Positions 25,927 to 39,400 of a stretch of 64,000 bases of DNA are shown here, piece by piece. The position numbers and the translations under genes are program-made. Each line of letters starts with the position of its first letter. The first letter of the stretch is position 1. The notes beneath the pieces are model-generated. The model worked only from the letters and a program-made list of their open reading frames with translations. It was not told the origin of the DNA and did not search any database. Origin of the DNA: Calliopsis andreniformis (lineage: Eukaryota; Arthropoda; Insecta; Hymenoptera; Andrenidae); contig NW_027480504.1 in assembly GCF_051401765.1 (NCBI RefSeq), forward strand, positions 1,984,001 to 2,048,000, in the 5' to 3' direction.

Positions 25927-26866
25927 ATACTCAATCTTCAATCCTCAATCCTCAACCCTCAATCCTCAATGTTCAATCCGCAATACCCAATCCTCAATCT
26001 TCAATCCTCAATCCTCAATCCTCAATTCTCAATCCTCAATCCTCAGTCCTCAATTCTCAATCCTCAATACTAAATCCTCAATCCTCAGTCCATCAGTCCT
26101 CAAACCTCAATCCTCAACCCTCAGCCCTCATCCTCCATCCTCAATCCTAAATTCTCAATCCTCAAACCTCAAGCCTCAGTCCTCAACCGACAGTCCTCGT
26201 CCTCAATCCTCAACCCTCAATCCTCAATCCTCAATCTTCAATCCTCAATCCCCAATCCTCAATCCTCAATCCTCAATCCTCAGTCCTCAAAACTCAAACC
26301 TGAATACCCAATCCTGAATCCTCAACCTTCAGAACTCAGTTCTCAACAATCAGTTGTCAATTCTCAATCCTCAATAGAATATAATAAATTCACAGTTTTC
26401 AATACTCAATACTCAATCTGCAATCTTCAAATCTCTATCCACAAACATCAATTCTCATAATTCAACTCTCAACACTCAGTCCCCAATCCTCAATCTTCAA
26501 CACTCAATCCTCAATCCTCAATCCTCAATCCTCAACCTTCAATCCTCAATACTCAATCCTCAATCTTCAATCCTCAATACTCAATCTTCAATCCTCAATC
26601 CTCAATCCTCAGCCCTCAAACCTCAATTCTGAATCCTCAATACTCAACCTTCAATCCTCAATCCTGAGTCCTCAGTACTCAACCATCAATCCTCAATTCC
26701 CAATACTCAATAGAATATCCTGAATTCTCAGGATTCAATACTCAAACCTCAATCCTCAACCCTCAGCCCTCATCCTCCATCATCAATCCTCAATCCTCAA
26801 TCCTCAATCTTCAATTCTCAGTACTCAATATTCAATCCCCAATCCTCAATCCTCAATCCTCAATCC
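25390..26866 (+). repeat. 1.5-kb segmental copy of about 34148-35623 (offset 8758)
   Basis: The landmark at 26709 aligns with 35467, and the AATAGAATATAATAAA islands at 26373 and 35131 align at almost the same offset. The right end is sharp: this copy continues CTCATTCCTC while the other changes to CTCCATCAACAATCC at 35624. Confidence 0.85.
26373..26476 (+). repeat. Diverged island, AATAGAATATAATAAA type
   Basis: This copy and the one at 35131 read TTCAACTCTCAACAC where the others read TTCAACCCTCAACAC. The shared change supports their pairing in the 8758-bp duplication. Confidence 0.8.
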
Positions 26867-27967
26867 TCAATCCTCATTCCTCAATCCTCAAACCCCAATC
26901 CTCATTCCTCAAACCTCAATCCTCAACCCTCAGTCCTCATCCTCAATTCTCAATCCTCAATCCTCAATCCTCAATCCTCAATCTTCAATCCTCAATAATC
27001 GATCTCCAATCCTAGATCCTCAATACACAATCATCAATCCTTAATTCTCAACCTTCAATCCTCAATCCCCAGTCTTCAATCTTCAATCCTCAATGCTCAA
27101 TCCTCAATGCTCAATTCTCAATCCTCAATCCTCAATCCTCAGTCGTCAAACCTCAATCCCTGACCCTCTGCCCTCATCCTCAACCTCAGTCTTTAACCCT
27201 CAGTCCTCAGTCCTCAAACCTCAATCCTCAACCCTCAGACATCATCCTCAATCCTCAATCCTCAATCCTCAATCCTCAATCCTCAATCTTCAATCCCTAA
27301 TACTCAATCTTCAATCCTCAATCCTCAGTCCCCAAACCTCAATCCTGAATCTTCAATACTCAACCTTCAAGCCTCAATCCTCAGTCCTCAATACTCAACC
27401 ATCAATCCTCAATTCTCAATACTCAATAGAATATCCTGAATTCTCAGGACTCAATACTCAAACCTCAATCCTCAACCCTCAGCCCTCATCCTCCATCCTC
27501 GATCCTCAATCTTCAATCCTCAATAATCAATCTCCAATCCTACATCCTCAATCCTCAATCCTCAATCCTTAATCCTCAATCTTCAATCCTCAATCGCCAG
27601 TCCTCAATCCTCAATACCCAATCCTCAATCTTCAATCCTCAATCATCAATCCTCAATTCTCAATCCTCAATCCTCAATCCTCAGTCGTCAAACCTCAATC
27701 CCTGACCCTCTGCCCTCATCCTCAACCCTCAGTCTTTAATCCTCAGTCCTCAGTCCTCAAACCTCAATCCTCAACCCTCAGACATCATCCTCAATCCTCA
27801 ATCCTCAATCCTCAATCCTCAATCCTCAATCATCAATCCCTAATACTCAATCTTCAATCCTCAATCCTCAGTCCCCAAACCTCAATCCTGAATCTTCAAT
27901 ACTCAACCTTCAAGCCTCAATCCTCTGTCCTCAATACTCAACCATCAATCCTCAATTCTGAATACTC

Positions 27968-28831
27968 AATAGAATATCCTGAACTCTCAGGACTCAATAC
28001 TCAAACCTCAATCCTCAACCCTCAGCCCTCATCCTCCATCCTCAATCCTCAATCTTCAATCCTCAATAATCAATCTCCAATCCTACATCCTCAATCCCCA
28101 ATCCTCAATCCTTAATCCTCAATCTTCAATCCGCAATCGCCAGTCCTCAATCTTCAATCCTCAATGCTCAACCCTCAACCCTCAAGCCTCAGTCCTCAAT
28201 CCTCAATCCTCAATCCTCAAACCTCAATCCTCAACCGTCAGTCCTCGTCCTCAATCCTCAACCCTCAATCCTCAATCCCCAATCTTCAGTCTCCAATCCT
28301 AGATCCTCAATCCTCAATCCTCAATCCCCAATCTTCAATCCTCAATAATCAATCTCCAATCCTAGATCCTCAATCCTCAATCCTCAATCCCCAATCTTCA
28401 ATCCTCAATAATCAATCTCCAATCCTAGATCCTCAACCCTCAATCCTCAATCCTCAATCCTCAATCCTCACTCTTCAACCCTCAATACCCAATCCTCAAT
28501 CTTCAATCCTCCATCAACAATCCTGAATTCTCAATCCTCAATCCTCAGTCCTCAGTCGTCAAACCTCAATCCCCGACCCTCAGCCCTCATCCTCAATCCT
28601 CAGTCCTCAATCCTAAGTCCTCAGTCCTCAAACCTCAATCCTCAACCCTCAGACATAATCCTCAATCCTTAATCCTCAATCCTCAATCCTCAACCTTCAA
28701 TCCTCAATACTCAATCTTCAATCCTCAATCCTCAGCCCTCAAACCTCAATACTGAATCCTCAATACTCAACCTTCAATCCTCAATCTTCAGTCCTCAGTA
28801 CTCAACCATCGATCCTCAATTCTCAGTACTC
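27968..28831 (+). repeat. 864-bp module
   Basis: The GGAC landmark (loop ACTC) is at 27968 and the 63-bp repeats start at 28290, 28353 and 28416. The closing landmark at 28832 reads CTGGATTCTCAGG, so its dyad has one broken base pair. It is preceded by another GGAC landmark at 27425, only 543 bp upstream, which suggests two modules joined by deletion. Confidence 0.88.
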
Positions 28832-29522
28832 AATAGAATATCCTGGATTCTCAGGATTCAATACTCAAACCTCAATCCTCAATCTTCAATCCTCAATACT
28901 CAATCTTCAATAATCAATCCTCAATTCTCAATCCTCAATACTCAATCCTCAATCGTCGATCCTCAATCCCCAATCCCTAATCTTCAATCCTCGATCCTCA
29001 ATCCTCCATCGTCAGGCATCAATCCTCAATACTCAATCTTCAATAATCAATCCTCAATTCTCAATCCTCAATACTCAATCCTCAATTGTCAATCCTCAAT
29101 CCCCAATCCTCAATCTTCAGTCCTCAGACCTCATCCTCAATCCTCAATCGTCAACCCACAGTCCTCAGACCTCAATTCTGAATCCTCAATGCTCAATCTT
29201 CAATCCTCAATCCTTAGTCCTCAATACTCAAATATCAGTCCTCAATTCTCAATACTCAATCCTCAATCCTCAACCGTCAGTCCTCGTCCTCAATCCTCAA
29301 CCCTCAATACTCAATCCTCAATCTTCAATCCTCAATACTCAATCTTCAATCCTCAATCCTCAATCCTCAATCCTCAATGCTCAATCCTCAATCCTCAATC
29401 CTCAATCTTCAATCCTCTTTACTCAATCCTCAATCCTCAATCCTCAATCCTCAATAATCAAAGCGCAATCTTCAACCATCAATCCTCAGTACTCAACCAT
29501 CAATCCTCAATTCTCAATACTC

Positions 29523-29910
29523 AATAGAATATCCTGAATACTCATGGTTCAATACTCAATCCACAATATTCAATAATCAAATCTCAATCCTCAAACATAA
29601 ATTCTCAACACTCAATCCTCAACACCCAGTCCACTCTCTTCAAACCTCCATCCTCAATCCTCAATCCGCAAGCGTCAATCCTCAATCCTCAACCCTCAAA
29701 CCTCAATCCTCAGTCCTCAAACCTCAATCCCGTGTCCTCAATCCTGAATCCTCAATCTTCAGCCCTCAGTCCTCAACAATCAAGAGTCAATCCTCAATCC
29801 GCAATAGAATATCCTCAATTCACAGTTTTCAATACTCAATCCCCAATCTTCAATCCTCATATCTCAATCCACAAACATCAATTCTCATCACTCAACCCAC
29901 AACACTCAGA
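29523..29910 (+). repeat. Diverged island, CATGG type (280-bp subfamily)
   Basis: The second landmark is at 29803. The island is identical in its diverged units to the one at 24473, including CAACCCACAACACTCAGACC, where the island at 6380 has CAACCCTCAACAC. Confidence 0.84.
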
Positions 29911-31102
29911 CCTCAATCTTCAATCCTCAAACCTCTATCCTCAATCTTCAATCCTCAATACTCAATCTTCAATCCTCAGCCCTCAATTCTCAGTCCTCAA
30001 TCCTCAATCCTCAATCCTCAATCCTCATTCCTCAAACCTCAATCGTCAACCCACAGTCCTCATCCTCAATTCTCAATCCTCAATCCTCAATCCTCAATCC
30101 TCAGTCCTCAGTCCTCAAACCTCAACCCTCAACCCTCAGCCCTCATCCTCAATCCTCAATACTCAATCCTCAATCCTCAATACTCAATCCTCAATCCTCA
30201 ATCTTCAATCCTCAATACTCAATCTTCAATAATCAATCCTCAATTCTCAATCCTCAATTCTCAATCCTCAATCGTCGATCCTCAATCCCCAATCCTCAAT
30301 CTTCAATCTTCAATGCTCAACCCTCAATCCTCAATCCTCAATCCTCAATCTTCAATCCTCAATAGTCAATCTTCAATCCTCAATCCTCAACCCTCAATCC
30401 TCAATGTTCAATCCGCAATACCCAATCCTCAATCTTCAATCCTCAATCCTCAATCCTCAATCCTCAGTCCTCAATACTCAATCCTCAATCGTCAGTCCTC
30501 AAACCTCAAACCTCAATCTTCAATCCTCAATACTCAATCTTCAATCCTCCATCCTCAATCCTCAATCCTCAATCCTCAATCCTCAATCGTCAGGCTTCAA
30601 TCCTCAATACTCTATCTTCAATCCTCAATGCTCAATCCTCATTCCTCAATCCTCATTCTTCAATCCTCAATACCCAATCCTCAATCTTCAATCCTCAATC
30701 CTCAATCCTCAATTCACAATCCTCAACCCTCAGTCCTCAGTCCTCAAAACCTCAATCCTCAACCCTCAGCCCTCATGCTCAATCCTCAATACTCAATCCT
30801 CAATCCTCAATCCTCAATCTTCAATCCTCAATACTCAATCTTCAATAATCAATCCTCAATTCTCAATCCTCAATACTCAATCCTCAATCGTCGATCCTCA
30901 ATCCCCAATCCTCAATCTACAATCCTCAATCCTCAATCCTCAATCCTCAATCCTCAATCCTCAATCATCAATCCTCAATCCCCAATCCTCAATCCTCAAT
31001 CCTCAATCCTCAGTCCTCAAAACTCAAACCTGAATACCCAATCCTGAATCCTCAACCTTCAGAACTCAGTTCTCAACAATCAGTTGTCAATTCTCAATCC
31101 TC

Positions 31103-31206
31103 AATAGAATATAATAAATTCACAGTTTTCAATACTCAATACTCAATCTGCAATCTTCAAATCTCTATCCACAAACATCAATTCTCATAATTCAACCCTC
31201 AACACT
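31103..31206 (+). repeat. Diverged island, AATAGAATATAATAAA type
   Basis: It pairs with 38314 in the 7.2-kb duplication and reads TTCAACCCTCAACAC. It follows a shortened junction in which AATCATCAATCC is joined directly to AATCCCCAATCC at about 30976. Confidence 0.8.
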
Positions 31207-32189
31207 CAGTCCCCAATCCTCAATCTTCAACACTCAATCCTCAATCCTCAATCCTCAATCCTCAACCTTCAATCCTCAATACTCAATCCTCAATCTTCAA
31301 TCCTCAATACTCAATCTTCAATCCTCAATCCTCAATCCTCAGCCCTCAAACCTCAATTCTGAATCCTCAATACTCAACCTTCAATCCTCAATCCTGAGTC
31401 ATCAGTACTCAACCATCAATCCTCAATTCCCAATACTCAATAGAATATCCTGAATTCGCAGGATTCAATACTCAAACCTCAATCCTCAACCCTCAGCCCT
31501 CATCCTCCATCATCAATCCTCAATCCTCAATCCTCAATCTTCAATCCTCAGTACTCAATATTCAATCCCCAATCCTCAATCCTCAATCCTCAATCCTCAA
31601 TCCTCATTCCTCAATCCTCAACCCCCAATCCTCATTCCTCAAACCTCAATCCTCAACCCTCAGTCCTCATCCTCAATTCTCAATCCTCAATCCTCAATCC
31701 TCAATCCTCAATCTTCAATCCTCAATAATCGATCTCCAATCCTAGATCCTCAATACACAATCATCAATCCTTAATTCTCAACCTTCAATCCTCAATCCCC
31801 AGTCTTCAATCTTCAATCCTCAATGCTCAATCCTCAATGCTCAATTCTCAATCCTCAATCCTCAATCCTCAGTCGTCAAACCTCAATCCCTGACCCTCTG
31901 CCCTCATCCTCAACCTCAGTCTTTAACCCTCAGTCCTCAGTCCTCAAACCTCGATCCTCAACCCTCAGACATCATCCTCAATCCTCAATCCTCAATCCTC
32001 AATCCTCAATCCTCAATCTTCAATCCCTAATACTCAATCTTCAATCCTCAATCCTCAGTCCCCAAACCTCAATCCTGAATCTTCAATACTCAACCTTCAA
32101 GCCTCAATCCTGAATCTTCAATACTCAACCTTCAAGCCTCAATCCTCAGTCCTCAATACTCAACCATCAATCCTCAATTCTCAATACTC

Positions 32190-33053
32190 AATAGAATATC
32201 CTGAATTCTCAGGACTCAATACTCAAACCTCAATCCTCAACCCTCAGCTCTCATCCTCCATCCTCGATCCTCAATCTTCAAACCTCAATAATCAATCTCC
32301 AATCCTACATCCTCAATCCCCAATCCTCAATCCTTAATCCTCAATCTTCAATCCTCAATCGCCAGTCCTCAATCTTCAACCCTCAATGCTCAATCCTCAA
32401 CCCTCAAGCCTCAGTCCTCAATCCTCAATCCTCAATCCTCAAACCTCAATCCTCAACCGTCAGTCCTCGTCCTCAATCCTCAACCCTCAATCCTCAATCC
32501 CCAATCTTCAATCTCCAATCCTAGATCCTCAATCCTCAATCCTCAATCCCCAATCTTCAATCCTCAATAATCAATCTCCAATCCTAGATCCTCAATCCTC
32601 AATCCTCAATCCCCAATCTTCAATCCTCAATAATCAATCTCCAATCCTTGATCCTCAACCCTCAATCCTCAATCCTCAATCCTCAATCCTCACTCTTCAA
32701 TCCTCAATACCCAATCCTCAATCTTCAATCCTCCACCAACAATCCTGAATTCTCAATCCTCAATCCTCAGTCCTCAGTCGTCAAACCACAATCCCCGACC
32801 ATCAGCCCTCATCCTCAATCCTCAGTCCTCAATCCTAAGTCCTCAGTCTTCAAACCTCAATCCTCAACCCTCAGACATCATCCTCAATCCTTAATCCTCA
32901 ATCCTCAATCCTCAACCTTCAATCCTCAATACTCAATCTTCAATCCTCAATCCTCAGCCCTCAAACCTCAATACTGAATCCTCAATACTCAACTTTCAAT
33001 CCTCAATCTTCAGTCCTCAGTACTCAACCATCGATCCTCAATTCTCAGTACTC
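32190..33053 (+). repeat. 864-bp module
   Basis: The landmark GGAC is at 32190, the 63-bp repeats are at 32512, 32575 and 32638, and the GGAT landmark follows at 33054. The third 63-bp copy has CCTTGATCC in place of CCTAGATCC, and the unit after it has CTCCACCAAC. Both are private changes not seen in the partner at 39401, so they postdate the duplication. Confidence 0.9.
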
Positions 33054-34147
33054 AATAGAATATCCTGAATTCTCAGGATTCAATAATCAATCCTCAATCC
33101 TCAACCCTCAGCCCTCATCCTCCATCATCAATCCTCAATCCTCAATCCTCAATCTTCAATCCTCAGTACTCAATATTCAATCCCCAATCCTCAATCCTCA
33201 ATCCTCAATCCTCAATCCTCAATCATCAACCCTCAACCCTCATTCCTCAAACCTCAATCCTCAACCCTCAGTCCTCATCCTCAATTCTCAATCCTCATTC
33301 CTCAATCCTCAATCCTCAATCTTCATTCCTCAATAATCAATCTCCAATCCTAGATCCTCAATCCACAATCTTCAATCCTTAATTCTCAATCTTCAATCCT
33401 CAATACCCAGTCTTCAATCTTCAATCCTCAATGCTCAATCCTCAATGCTCAATCCTCAGTCCTCAATCCTCAGTCCTCAATCCTCAAACCTCAATCCTCT
33501 ACCGTCAGTCCTCGACCTCAATCCTCAAACCTCAATCCTCAATCCTCAATATTCAATCATCAATACTCAATCTTCAATCCTCAATCCTCAATCCTCAATC
33601 CTCAATACTGAATCCTCAATACTCAACCTTCAATCCTCAATCTTCAGTCCTCAGTACTCAACCATCGATCCTCAATTCTCAGTACTCAATAGAATATCCT
33701 GAATTCTCAGGATTCAATACTCAAACCTCAATCCTCAACCCTCAGCCCTCATCCTCCATCATCAATCCTCAATCCTCAATCCTCAATCTTCAATCCTCAG
33801 TACTCAATATTCAATCCCCAATCCTCAATCCTCAATCCTCAATCCCCAATCCTCAATCCTCAATCATCAACCCTCAATCCTCATTCCTCAAACCTCAATC
33901 CTCAACCCTCAGTCCTCATCCTCAATTCTCAATCCTCAATCCTCAATCCCCAATCCTCAATCCTCAATCCTCAATCCTCAATCCTCAATCCTCAATCATC
34001 AACCCTCAATCCTCATTCCTCAAACCTCAATCCTCAACCCTCAGTCCTCATCCTCAATCCTCATTCCTTAAACCTCAATCCTCAACCCTCAGTCCTCATC
34101 CTCAATTCTCAATCCTCAATCCTCAATCCTCAATCCTCAATCTTCAA

Positions 34148-35623
34148 TCCTCAATCCTCAATCCTCAATCCTCAGTCCTCAATACTCAATCCTCAATCGT
34201 CAGTCCTCAAACCTCAAACCTCAATCTTCAATCCTCAATACACAATCTTCAATCCTCCATCCTCAATCCTCAATCCTCAATCCTCAATCCTCAATCGTCA
34301 GGCTTCAATCCTCAATACTCTATCTTCAATCCTCAATGCTCAATCCTCATTCCTCAATCCTCATTCTTCAATCCTCAATACCCAATCCTCAATCTTCAAT
34401 CCTCAATCCTCAATCCTCAATTCACAATCCTCAACCCTCAGTCCTCAGTCCTCAAACCTCAATCCTCAACCCTCAGCCCTCATGCTCAATCCTCAATACT
34501 CAATCCTCAATCCTCAATCCTCAATCTTCAATCCTCAATACTCAATCTTCAATAATCAATCCTCAATTCTCAATCCTCAATACTCAATCCTCAATCGTCG
34601 ATCCTCAATCCCCAAACCTCAATCTACAATCCTCAATCCTCAATCCTCAATCCTCAATCCTCAATCCTCAATCATCAATCCTCAATACTCAATCTTCAAT
34701 CCTCAATCCTCAACCCTCAATCCTCAATGTTCAATCCGCAATACCCAATCCTCAATCTTCAATCCTCAATCCTCAATCCTCAATTCTCAATCCTCAATCC
34801 TCAGTCCTCAATTCTCAATCCTCAATACTAAATCCTCAATCCTCAGTCCATCAGTCCTCAAACCTCAATCCTCAACCCTCAGCCCTCATCCTCCATCCTC
34901 AATCCTAAATTCTCAATCCTCAAACCTCAAGCCTCAGTCCTCAACCGACAGTCCTCGTCCTCAATCCTCAACCCTCAATCCTCAATCCTCAATCTTCAAT
35001 CCTCAATCCCCAATCCTCAATCCTCAATCCTCAATCCTCAGTCCTCAAAACTCAAACCTGAATACCCAATCCTGAATCCTCAACCTTCAGAACTCAGTTC
35101 TCAACAATCAGTTGTCAATTCTCAATCCTCAATAGAATATAATAAATTCACAGTTTTCAATACTCAATACTCAATCTGCAATCTTCAAATCTCTATCCAC
35201 AAACATCAATTCTCATAATTCAACTCTCAACACTCAGTCCCCAATCCTCAATCTTCAACACTCAATCCTCAATCCTCAATCCTCAATCCTCAACCTTCAA
35301 TCCTCAATACTCAATCCTCAATCTTCAATCCTCAATACTCAATCTTCAATCCTCAATCCTCAATCCTCAGCCCTCAAACCTCAATTCTGAATCCTCAATA
35401 CTCAACCTTCAATCCTCAATCCTGAGTCCTCAGTACTCAACCATCAATCCTCAATTCCCAATACTCAATAGAATATCCTGAATTCTCAGGATTCAATACT
35501 CAAACCTCAATCCTCAACCCTCAGCCCTCATCCTCCATCATCAATCCTCAATCCTCAATCCTCAATCTTCAATTCTCAGTACTCAATATTCAATCCCCAA
35601 TCCTCAATCCTCAATCCTCAATC
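34148..35623 (+). repeat. Right copy of the 1.5-kb segment (partner 25390-26866)
   Basis: It is inserted between the two copies of the 5.5-kb segment: it starts within about 100 bp of the left copy's end (34046) and ends exactly where the right copy begins (35624). It carries landmark 35467 and the AATAGAATATAATAAA island at 35131. Confidence 0.86.
35131..35235 (+). repeat. Diverged island, AATAGAATATAATAAA type
   Basis: It is a copy of the island at 26373, including the TTCAACTCTC change, and lies within the 1.5-kb transposed segment. Confidence 0.8.
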
Positions 35624-36734
35624 CTCCATCAACAATCCTGAATTCTCAATCCTCAATCCTCAGTCCTCAGTCGTCAAACCTCAATCCCCGACCCTCAGCC
35701 CTCATCCTCAATCCTCAGTCCTCAATCCTAAGTCCTCAGTCCTCAAACCTCAATCCTCAACCCTCAGACATAATCCTCAATCCTTAATCCTCAATCCTCA
35801 ATCCTCAACCTTCAATCCTCAATACTCAATCTTCAATCCTCAATCCTCAGCCCTCAAACCTCAATACTGAATCCTCAATACTCAACCTTCAATCCTCAAT
35901 CTTCAGTCCTCAGTACTCAACCATCGATCCTCAATTCTCAGTACTCAATAGAATATCCTGAATTCTCAGGATTCAATACTCAAACCTCAATCCTCAATCT
36001 TCAATCCTCAATACTCAATCTTCAATAATCAATCCTCAATTCTCAATCCTCAATACTCAATCCTCAATCGTCGATCCTCAATCCCCAATCCCTAATCTTC
36101 AATCCTCGATCCTCAATCCTCCATCGTCAGGCATCAATCCTCAATACTCAATCTTCAATAATCAATCCTCAATTCTCAATCCTCAATACTCAATCCTCAA
36201 TTGTCAATCCTCAATCCCCAATCCTCAATCTTCAGTCCTCAATACTCAATCCTCAATCCTCATCCTCAATCTTCAATCCTCAATAATCAACTATCAGTCC
36301 TCAGTTCTCAATACTCAATCCTCAATCCTCAATCCTCAGACCTCATCCTCAATCCTCAATCGTCAACCCACAGTCCTCAGACCTCAATTCTGAATCCTCA
36401 ATGCTCAATCTTCAATCCTCAATCCTTAGTCCTCAATACTCAAATATCAGTCCTCAATTCTCAATACTCAATCCTCAATCCTCAACCGTCAGTCCTCGTC
36501 CTCAATCCTCAACCCTCAATACTCAATCCTCAATCTTCAATCCTCAATACTCAATCTTCAATCCTCAATCCTCAATCCTCAATCCTCAATGCTCAATCCT
36601 CAATCCTCAATCCTCAATCTTCAATCCTCTTTACTCAATCCTCAATCCTCAATCCTCAATCCTCAATAATCAAAGCGCAATCTTCAACCATCAATCCTCA
36701 GTACTCAACCATCAATCCTCAATTCTCAATACTC

Positions 36735-37120
36735 AATAGAATATCCTGAATACTCATGGTTCAATACTCAATCCACAATATTCAATAATCAAATCTCAAT
36801 CCTCAAACATAAATTCTCAACACTCAATCCTCAACACCCAGTCCACTCTCTTCAAACCTCCATCCTCAATCCTCAATCCGCAAGCGTCAATCCTCAATCC
36901 TCAACCCTCAAACCTCAATCCTCAGTCCTCAAACCTCAATCCCGTGTCCTCAATCCTGAATCCTCAATCTTCAGCCCTCAGTCCTCAACAATCAAGAGTC
37001 AATCCTCAATCCGCAATAGAATATCCTCAATTCACAGTTTTCAATACTCAATCCCCAATCTTCAATCCTCATATCTCAATCCACAAACATCAATTCTCAT
37101 CACTCAACCCACAACACTCA
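36735..37120 (+). repeat. Diverged island, CATGG type, rightmost copy
   Basis: The second landmark is at 37015 (280-bp subfamily). This is the last CATGG-type island. The remaining 27 kb hold only GGAC- and GGAT-type landmarks and their point variants. Confidence 0.84.
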
Positions 37121-38313
37121 GACCTCAATCTTCAATCCTCAAACCTCTATCCTCAATCTTCAATCCTCAATACTCAATCTTCAATCCTCAGCCCTCAATT
37201 CTCAGTCCTCAATCCTCAATCCTCAATCCTCAATCCTCATTCCTCAAACCTCAATCGTCAACCCACAGTCCTCATCCTCAATTCTCAATCCTCAATCCTC
37301 AATCCTCAATCCTCAGTCCTCAGTCCTCAAACCTCAACCCTCAACCCTCAGCCCTCATCCTCAATCCTCAATACTCAATCCTCAATCCTCAATACTCAAT
37401 CCTCAATCCTCAATCTTCAATCCTCAATACTCAATCTTCAATAATCAATCCTCAATTCTCAATCCTCAATTCTCAATCCTCAATCGTCGATCCTCAATCC
37501 CCAATCCTCAATCTTCAATCTTCAATGCTCAACCCTCAATCCTCAATCCTCAATCCTCAATCTTCAATCCTCAATAGTCAATCTTCAATCCTCAATCCTC
37601 AACCCTCAATCCTCAATGTTCAATCCGCAATACCCAATCCTCAATCTTCAATCCTCAATCCTCAATCCTCAATCCTCAGTCCTCAATACTCAATCCTCAA
37701 TCGTCAGTCCTCAAACCTCAAACCTCAATCTTCAATCCTCAATACTCAATCTTCAATCCTCCATCCTCAATCCTCAATCCTCAATCCTCAATCCTCAATC
37801 GTCAGGCTTCAATCCTCAATACTCTATCTTCAATCCTCAATGCTCAATCCTCATTCCTCAATCCTCATTCTTCAATCCTCAATACCCAATCCTCAATCTT
37901 CAATCCTCAATCCTCAATCCTCAATTCACAATCCTCAACCCTCAGTCCTCAGTCCTCAAACCTCAATCCTCAACCCTCAGCCCTCATGCTCAATCCTCAA
38001 TACTCAATCCTCAATCCTCAATCCTCAATCTTCAATCCTCAATACTCAATCTTCAATAATCAATCCTCAATTCTCAATCCTCAATACTCAATCCTCAATC
38101 GTCGATCCTCAATCCCCAATCCTCAATCTACAATCCTCAATCCTCAATCCTCAATCCTCAATCCTCAATCCTCAATCATCAATCCTCAATCCCCAATCCT
38201 CAATCCTCAATCCTCAATCCTCAGTCCTCAAAACTCAAACCTGAATACCCAATCCTGAATCCTCAACCTTCAGAACTCAGTTCTCAACAATCAGTTGTCA
38301 ATTCTCAATCCTC

Positions 38314-38417
38314 AATAGAATATAATAAATTCACAGTTTTCAATACTCAATACTCAATCTGCAATCTTCAAATCTCTATCCACAAACATCAATTCTCATA
38401 ATTCAACCCTCAACACT
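38314..38417 (+). repeat. Diverged island, AATAGAATATAATAAA type, rightmost copy
   Basis: It is the partner of 31103. No further copy exists between here and the right end of the window. Confidence 0.8.
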
Positions 38418-39400
38418 CAGTCCCCAATCCTCAATCTTCAACACTCAATCCTCAATCCTCAATCCTCAATCCTCAACCTTCAATCCTCAATACTCAATCC
38501 TCAATCTTCAATCCTCAATACTCAATCTTCAATCCTCAATCCTCAATCCTCAGCCCTCAAACCTCAATTCTGAATCCTCAATACTCAACCTTCAATCCTC
38601 AATCCTGAGTCATCAGTACTCAACCATCAATCCTCAATTCCCAATACTCAATAGAATATCCTGAATTCGCAGGATTCAATACTCAAACCTCAATCCTCAA
38701 CCCTCAGCCCTCATCCTCCATCATCAATCCTCAATCCTCAATCCTCAATCTTCAATCCTCAGTACTCAATATTCAATCCCCAATCCTCAATCCTCAATCC
38801 TCAATCCTCAATCCTCATTCCTCAATCCTCAACCCCCAATCCTCATTCCTCAAACCTCAATCCTCAACCCTCAGTCCTCATCCTCAATTCTCAATCCTCA
38901 ATCCTCAATCCTCAATCCTCAATCTTCAATCCTCAATAATCGATCTCCAATCCTAGATCCTCAATACACAATCATCAATCCTTAATTCTCAACCTTCAAT
39001 CCTCAATCCCCAGTCTTCAATCTTCAATCCTCAATGCTCAATCCTCAATGCTCAATTCTCAATCCTCAATCCTCAATCCTCAGTCGTCAAACCTCAATCC
39101 CTGACCCTCTGCCCTCATCCTCAACCTCAGTCTTTAACCCTCAGTCCTCAGTCCTCAAACCTCGATCCTCAACCCTCAGACATCATCCTCAATCCTCAAT
39201 CCTCAATCCTCAATCCTCAATCCTCAATCTTCAATCCCTAATACTCAATCTTCAATCCTCAATCCTCAGTCCCCAAACCTCAATCCTGAATCTTCAATAC
39301 TCAACCTTCAAGCCTCAATCCTGAATCTTCAATACTCAACCTTCAAGCCTCAATCCTCAGTCCTCAATACGCAACCATCAATCCTCAATTCTCAATACTC

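Larger units (their letters stand above)
28509..34046 (+). repeat. Left copy of the 5.5-kb duplicated segment (partner 35624-41257)
   Basis: Landmarks at 28832, 29523, 31439, 32190, 33054 and 33688 align with 35947, 36735, 38650, 39401, 40265 and 40899. The offset is 7115 before and 7212/7211 after about 29120, because the left copy lacks 97 bp (13 heptamers and one hexamer). Shared private marks include TTCGCAGG at 31439/38650 and the doubled AATCCTGAATCTTCAATAC near 32110/39320. The copies look nearly identical by eye. Confidence 0.9.

Noticed and set aside
26373..26395. AATAAA in AATAGAATATAATAAATTC as a polyadenylation signal
   Set aside because: It is a by-product of point changes in an A/T-richer unit, repeated in six copies with no transcript model upstream.
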